A stretch of 64,000 nt of DNA from Eubacteriales bacterium (GTDB taxonomy: Bacteria > Bacillota > Clostridia > Lachnospirales > Lachnospiraceae): assembly GCA_030524175.1 (NCBI GenBank), contig JAUNHC010000002.1:62001-126000 (forward strand), written 5' to 3'. The position numbers and the translations under genes were made by a program. Under the pieces are notes generated by a model. That model searched no databases. It was not told the DNA's origin and worked only from the letters and a program-made list of their open reading frames with translations. Below are positions 59,556 through 64,000 of the stretch, piece after piece. Position 1 is the stretch's first letter. Every line of letters begins with the position of its first letter.

Positions 59556-61122
59556 GATAGAAAAGAGAATCCATCGGGGCATGAACCAACTGGCACCTGA
59601 TGTATTCCAGAATATTGTGGCGGATAACAGTCCGAAACTGAGATCAGAGGCCTGGCTTATGGATGACCATAAGAGCAGTCAGAACTTCTGGATGCGGGCC
59701 GCACGAACGGCAGCAGTGCTTGCAGCTTGCTGTGTGCTGATTCTGGGACTTGCGATGTATCAATTATCCTTAAAAGTGGATTCCATTGTTGAGATCGATG
59801 TGAATCCAAGCCTGGAACTGCAGGTAAACCACAGTGACCGGGTTGTCCGTTTAAACGCGTTAAACGCAGATGGGGTAAAGATTTTAGACGACGTTGAGGA
59901 AAATTTGAAACGCGCAAAGCTGGATGAAGCTATTCATGTGTTGGTAAATACCATGGTGAAGGACGGCTTCCTCAATGAGGAGAAGAATTCAGTCCTGGTA
60001 TCTGTCAGTCATGGAGATGCAGCAAAGTCCGCGCAACTGCAGCAGATGGTTGCGGATAACGTGAAGGAAGCTCTGGATCAGGACAAGATTACAGGGGTTG
60101 TGTACAAACAGTCTTACAACGCAGACTCAACAATCTCCCAGATGGCAGAAAAATACGGAATTTCTCCGGGAAAAGCAGCCTTTATCAAACGGCTGATCAT
60201 CCTGAGACCTGATTTCTCTATTGAGGATCTGGCGAAGCTTAGCATTTCCGAGATCACTGAGCTTCTGGAGAGAGAACGTGTGGATGTTTCCGATTACATA
60301 GCCAAGAGTAATGGGAAACAGGAGCCGGAGGGCAGGGAAGAGCCTGAAGGAACAGACACGGACGATGTGAAGTTTGCAGCAAAGCTGGATGGAGACAGCC
60401 GCGGAAATAAACATTGGATAAAAACAAATTCCCCTTGTCTTGAAAGTGAAGGCGGGGAGAGTTCCATAGATGAGTCTGTACTGGAGGATCAGCCGGCAGA
60501 TGGGGTCATCGAAAACGATGAAAAGGCGGATAGTACCCAGCAGATCATCGGTCCCACAGGGAATGGAATTCAAGTTGGACAGCCGGAGAATCAGGGAACC
60601 GGCGGAGGCAGCCAGAATGCGGGCGGAACTGATAACCAGCCGGGAAATAACCAGGGCAGTCCGGACATTGAAGAAAATCCGGGTACGGATACTCCGGTGG
60701 AGGAAGAACCAGGAGATTCCGGTGAAATGGGATCAGGCAGCGGAACAGAGGATCCGTCACAGTGGGAAGATGTGGCAGGGATACCAATGAACCTGTGCAC
60801 GCAGATCGGCGTGATGACTGAGCAGGTGGACAGCCTTCTGGCCCAGATAGCAAATATGGGGCTGTTGGAAGAAGAAGGCATCCGGAACCAGGCATACGAG
60901 AAGAACTCCGCACAGCTTGTAAAGGTGAGGAACCATTATGAGCTGGTTAAGGAACAGGCATGTGAAATGCATGCTGCAGGAGAACTGAATGAGCATCAAT
61001 ATCAGAAGACCGTGAGAATCTTTAAGCAGGCTGACAAGAAGCTTGTGAAGGCAGAGCGGGAACTGAAACTTTATGCTCCGGTAAGTGAGAACTTAGGAGA
61101 AGTCTGCCCCGATGGTAAATAA
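59548..61122 (+). CDS. RsgI-like membrane anti-sigma factor
   Basis: GTG 59548 follows GGAG. The 524-residue protein has a short cytoplasmic N-terminus (about 1-50), one transmembrane helix (AAVLAACCVLILGLAMYQL, about 53-72), then the RsgI middle domain starting VEIDVNPSLELQVN. In RsgI proteins the Asn-Pro in this motif is the site of self-cleavage needed for signalling. A Gly/Pro/Asn/Glu-rich linker (about 250-410) leads to a C-terminal helical hairpin (NHYELVKEQACEMHAAG and on). In place of a carbohydrate-binding sensor, as in clostridial RsgI, this end is a predicted coiled coil, so the signal is unknown. Confidence 0.88.
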   Translation: MNEIEKRIHRGMNQLAPDVFQNIVADNSPKLRSEAWLMDDHKSSQNFWMRAARTAAVLAACCVLILGLAMYQLSLKVDSIVEIDVNPSLELQVNHSDRVVRLNALNADGVKILDDVEENLKRAKLDEAIHVLVNTMVKDGFLNEEKNSVLVSVSHGDAAKSAQLQQMVADNVKEALDQDKITGVVYKQSYNADSTISQMAEKYGISPGKAAFIKRLIILRPDFSIEDLAKLSISEITELLERERVDVSDYIAKSNGKQEPEGREEPEGTDTDDVKFAAKLDGDSRGNKHWIKTNSPCLESEGGESSIDESVLEDQPADGVIENDEKADSTQQIIGPTGNGIQVGQPENQGTGGGSQNAGGTDNQPGNNQGSPDIEENPGTDTPVEEEPGDSGEMGSGSGTEDPSQWEDVAGIPMNLCTQIGVMTEQVDSLLAQIANMGLLEEEGIRNQAYEKNSAQLVKVRNHYELVKEQACEMHAAGELNEHQYQKTVRIFKQADKKLVKAERELKLYAPVSENLGEVCPDGK

Positions 61123-61153
61123 CGGGAATGAACTTAAAGACAACTGAAAATGG

Positions 61154-61198
61154 ATGATAAGGGGATATTGCCGAAGCAATGTCCCCTTATCATTTTTT
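61154..61198 (+). terminator. Strong intrinsic terminator after anti-sigma gene
   Basis: GATAAGGGGATATTGC pairs along its full length (one wobble) with GCAATGTCCCCTTATC, loop CGAA, followed by ATTTTTT. Confidence 0.92.
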
Positions 61199-61209
61199 CT
61201 CCAGGGTAT

Positions 61210-61308
61210 TTGCATTTCCCTGAAAATGTGATACACTAACACACGAAATCGTTAAAATACTTGATCCGTGTGCAAAGGGCTGACGCACCTGCTTTTTACA
61301 CACGAATC
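61210..61308 (+). promoter_or_regulatory. argH promoter with repeat-containing leader
   Basis: TTGCAT, 16 bases, TACACT with TG and one base before it forms an extended -10 promoter; transcription would start near 61244. CACACGAA occurs at 61240 and 61299, and CGTGTG at 61267 can pair with either copy. In the transcript GATCCGTGTG (61263-61272) pairs 9 of 10 with CACACGAATC (61299-61308). This could be an operator or an RNA switch. No arginine box was recognised. Confidence 0.55.
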
Positions 61309-61347
61309 AATAATTGCCGAAAATAAAAGAGAAGTGAGGAATTAGTT

Positions 61348-62727
61348 ATGGCACAACTTTGGGGAGGCCGTTTCACAAAGGAAACAGACAAGCTGGTATA
61401 TAATTTTAATGCGTCTATTTCTTTTGACCAGAAATTTTATGAGCAGGATATCCGGGGAAGCAAAGCCCATGTGACTATGCTGGCGAAACAGGGGATTCTG
61501 ACAAAAGAGGAAAAAGAAGAGATCATTAAGGGACTGGACAGTATTTTGAAGGATGTCCAGGAGGGAAAACTGGAGATCACTTCAGAATATGAGGATATCC
61601 ACAGCTTTGTTGAAGCCAATCTCATCGCCCGTATCGGTGATGCCGGCAAAAAGCTCCACACAGGCCGCAGCCGTAATGACCAGGTGGCTCTTGATATGAA
61701 ATTATATGTGAGAGATGAAATTGATGAGATCGACCAGGAAGTAAAGAAGCTTCTGGAAGCCCTCCAGAAGATAATGGAGGAGAATGTACACACTTATATG
61801 CCCGGCTTTACCCATCTGCAGAAGGCACAGCCTGTCACACTGGCACATCACGTGGGGGCGTATTTTGAAATGTTCCGCAGGGATAGAAGCAGGCTTTATG
61901 ATATCCGTGTCAGAATGAACACCTGTCCTTTGGGTGCAGGTGCCCTGGCGGGAACTACATATCCTTTGGACAGAAGCTGTACTGCAGATCTTTTGGGATT
62001 TGATGAACCCACAAGGAACAGTATGGACTCGGTGTCTGACAGAGATTATGTTATAGAGCTTCTGTCAGCCCTCTCTACCATTATGATGCATCTCAGCCGT
62101 TTTTCAGAGGAGATCATTTTGTGGAATTCCAATGAATACCGTTTCGTGGAAATTGATGATGCCTACAGCACCGGAAGCAGCATTATGCCTCAGAAAAAGA
62201 ATCCTGACATCGCTGAGCTTGTGAGAGGAAAAACCGGACGTGTATACGGAGCACTGATGTCAATCCTTACTACCATGAAGGGCATCCCTCTTGCGTATAA
62301 TAAAGATATGCAGGAAGATAAGGAGCTGACCTTTGATGCCATAGATACGGTGAAGGGCTGTCTGGCTCTGTTTACGGGGATGGTTTCCACCATGCAGTTC
62401 TGTAAGGATAATATGGAGTCCAGTGCGAAGAATGGCTTTACAAACGCTACGGATGCAGCAGATTATCTGGTGAACCACGGTGTGCCTTTCCGGGATGCTC
62501 ATGGTATTGTAGGGCGTCTGGTCCTTACCTGCATAGAAAAAGGAATTTCTTTGGATGAGCTGCCTTTGGAAGAGTATCAGGCGATCAGTCCTGTGTTTGA
62601 GAAAGATATTTATGAGGCTGTGAGTATGCGTACCTGTGTGGAGAAACGTATGACCTTAGGCGCGCCGGGACCGGAAGCTATGGAGCAGGTTATTGCCATG
62701 AACCGCGAGTATCTGGAAAAAATATAA
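61348..62727 (+). CDS. argH: Argininosuccinate lyase
   Basis: ATG 61348 follows AGAAGTGAGG. The 459-residue protein is of normal length, starts MAQLWGGRFTKETDK, and contains HTGRSRNDQVA, PGFTHLQKAQPVT and the superfamily signature GSSIMPQKKNPD with the catalytic Ser. It splits argininosuccinate into arginine and fumarate, the last step of arginine synthesis. It is transcribed alone; asd downstream has its own promoter. Confidence 0.97.
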   Translation: MAQLWGGRFTKETDKLVYNFNASISFDQKFYEQDIRGSKAHVTMLAKQGILTKEEKEEIIKGLDSILKDVQEGKLEITSEYEDIHSFVEANLIARIGDAGKKLHTGRSRNDQVALDMKLYVRDEIDEIDQEVKKLLEALQKIMEENVHTYMPGFTHLQKAQPVTLAHHVGAYFEMFRRDRSRLYDIRVRMNTCPLGAGALAGTTYPLDRSCTADLLGFDEPTRNSMDSVSDRDYVIELLSALSTIMMHLSRFSEEIILWNSNEYRFVEIDDAYSTGSSIMPQKKNPDIAELVRGKTGRVYGALMSILTTMKGIPLAYNKDMQEDKELTFDAIDTVKGCLALFTGMVSTMQFCKDNMESSAKNGFTNATDAADYLVNHGVPFRDAHGIVGRLVLTCIEKGISLDELPLEEYQAISPVFEKDIYEAVSMRTCVEKRMTLGAPGPEAMEQVIAMNREYLEKI

Positions 62728-62734
62728 AAAAATG

Positions 62735-62762
62735 CTTGCATTTTTTGGAAAAGTGTTATAGT
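62735..62762 (+). promoter_or_regulatory. asd promoter
   Basis: CTTGCAT as -35 region and TATAGT as -10 with TG and one base before it. Spacing is 15 bases, compensated by the extended -10. The asd start is 70 bases downstream. Confidence 0.55.
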
Positions 62763-62831
62763 ATTTACAAGAAAGACAGATGTGTGCCTATGGAAGACAT
62801 GCGGAAGTAGAAAAGTGAGGAGATATTTATT

Positions 62832-63917
62832 ATGAGCGAAAAATTAAGAGTCGGTATTTTAGGTGCTACAGGAATGGTAGGACAGAGATTCATCTCCCTT
62901 CTGGAGAATCATCCATGGTTTGAGGTTGTAACTCTGGCAGCCAGCGAGAGAAGTGCAGGCAAGACCTATGAAGAAGCAGTCGGACCAAGATGGAAAATGG
63001 ATACTCCCATGCCGGAAGCTGTGAAAAATATTACAGTTATGAATGTCAATGAGGTAGAAAAGGTTGCTGCAACTGTGGACTTTGTATTTTCTGCTGTAGA
63101 TATGTCTAAGGAGGAGATCAAGGCCATTGAGGAAGCTTACGCCAAGACAGAGACTCCGGTAGTTTCCAATAACAGTGCACACAGATGGACGCCTGACGTA
63201 CCCATGGTAGTGCCGGAAATCAATCCTGAACACTTTGATGTTATTGAATTCCAGAAAAAACGTCTTGGTACTACACGCGGATTCATTGCAGTAAAACCTA
63301 ATTGTTCTATCCAGAGCTATGCACCTGTTCTGACAGCGTGGAAAGAATTTGAGCCGTATGAAGTAGTTGCCACTACATATCAGGCAATTTCCGGAGCAGG
63401 AAAAACCTTTAAGGAATGGCCGGAGATGGAGCACAACATCATTCCATATATTGGCGGAGAAGAAGAGAAGAGCGAGAAAGAGCCTCTGAGACTTTGGGGG
63501 AAAATCGTAGACGGTGCTATCGTACCTGCTGCAGAGCCGGTTATTACCTGCCAGTGCGTACGTGTTCCGGTATTAAACGGACATACAGCAGCCGTATTTG
63601 TGAAGTTCCGCAAGAATCCTACAAAAGAGCAGCTGATCCAGGCTCTGAATGATTTCAAGGGAGCACCCCAGGAGCTTGATCTTCCAAGCGCACCAAAGCA
63701 GTTTATCCAGTATCTTGAAGAAGACAACCGTCCTCAGGTTACAGAAGATGTAAATTACGAAAACGGTATGGGCGTGTCTGTGGGACGTCTCCGTGAAGAC
63801 ACAGTATATGATTATAAATTTATCGGTCTTTCCCACAATACCGTAAGAGGTGCAGCCGGCGGAGCCGTTCTCTGCGCAGAAACATTAAAAGCAAAAGGAT
63901 ACATCCAAGCGAAATAA
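62832..63917 (+). CDS. asd: Aspartate-semialdehyde dehydrogenase
   Basis: ATG 62832 follows GTGAGGAG. The 361-residue protein has the NADP motif GILGATGMVGQRF, SNNSAHRW, the catalytic Cys in VKPNCSIQSY and QAISGAGKTF. It belongs to the subfamily also found in archaea and fungi, about 350-360 residues long, rather than the E. coli type. It makes aspartate semialdehyde for lysine, threonine and methionine synthesis and for diaminopimelate. It ends at a strong terminator. Confidence 0.96.
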   Translation: MSEKLRVGILGATGMVGQRFISLLENHPWFEVVTLAASERSAGKTYEEAVGPRWKMDTPMPEAVKNITVMNVNEVEKVAATVDFVFSAVDMSKEEIKAIEEAYAKTETPVVSNNSAHRWTPDVPMVVPEINPEHFDVIEFQKKRLGTTRGFIAVKPNCSIQSYAPVLTAWKEFEPYEVVATTYQAISGAGKTFKEWPEMEHNIIPYIGGEEEKSEKEPLRLWGKIVDGAIVPAAEPVITCQCVRVPVLNGHTAAVFVKFRKNPTKEQLIQALNDFKGAPQELDLPSAPKQFIQYLEEDNRPQVTEDVNYENGMGVSVGRLREDTVYDYKFIGLSHNTVRGAAGGAVLCAETLKAKGYIQAK

Positions 63918-63918
63918 A

Positions 63919-63950
63919 GAAAATTCCGGGCCGTAGAGCCCGGAATTTTC
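63919..63950 (+). terminator. Intrinsic terminator of asd
   Basis: GAAAATTCCGGGC pairs perfectly (13 bp) with GCCCGGAATTTTC over loop CGTAGA, with TTTT at the end. The motif TCCGGGCCGT recurs at the very end of the window. Confidence 0.9.
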
Positions 63951-64000
63951 GCTGCTGATTGGCTGAAAGCCAAGCAGATACCAACTGTCTTCCGGGCCGT

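Noticed and set aside
1..64000. tRNA, rRNA and insertion sequences
   Set aside because: No cloverleaf-like segment, rRNA stretch or transposase was recognised; a covariance search would be needed to be sure.

Overview
The window looks like the chromosome of a Gram-positive anaerobe of the Lachnospiraceae, probably close to Blautia. The grounds are strong AGGAGG ribosome sites, intrinsic terminators, extended -10 promoters, several family 3 glycosidases, an oleate hydratase, a minimal SufCB pair, a TRAP transporter and an RsgI-type anti-sigma factor. The genus is inference. No rRNA or tRNA gene was seen.

Layout: 1-8455 holds three family 3 glycoside hydrolases (the first cut by the window edge, the second membrane-anchored with reversed domain order, the third cytoplasmic) and a GtrA-like membrane protein. 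8657-22009 is an AT-rich accessory island bracketed by two AAA-ATPase/PD-(D/E)XK genes. It contains a compact type I CRISPR operon in the order cas5, cas8, cas7, cas3, an 18-repeat array, a TPR-like gene, and a second, short array with a different, I-C-like repeat. 22279-26720 holds a DUF3825 gene, an acyltransferase, a minimal Fe-S assembly pair and a small membrane protein. 26831-32040 holds a MATE pump, an SDR, a TetR regulator and oleate hydratase. 32131-32331 is a palindromic element.

32453-41930 appears to be one catabolic operon: four-carbon acid sugar kinase, Asp/Glu racemase-like protein, GH127 arabinofuranosidase, TRAP transporter P-Q-M, a YcxB-like protein, a FadR-type regulator and a beta-keto acid cleavage enzyme. 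42050-45773 is hypB, a large Fe-S flavoprotein and hypA, with no hydrogenase. 45829-49860 holds a secreted protein, a 40-residue membrane protein and a stand-alone serine recombinase with a small coupled ORF. The rest is a DUF362 protein, a PAS-GGDEF-EAL protein, an ABC importer pair, a YbhN-like protein, phosphatidylethanolamine synthesis (pssA, psd), queH, an ECF sigma factor with an RsgI-like anti-sigma factor, argH and asd.

The most notable system is the CRISPR operon. Its Cas3 keeps the residues of the HD nuclease but has lost the helicase Walker A, Walker B and later ATPase motifs by substitution within an intact 742-codon frame. There is no cas1, cas2, cas4 or cas6 in the window. Two arrays with unrelated repeats share an inverted leader element with 16 identical bases. 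This suggests a CRISPR effector that binds targets and cuts locally or not at all, rather than one that processively degrades DNA, and that depends on adaptation genes elsewhere.
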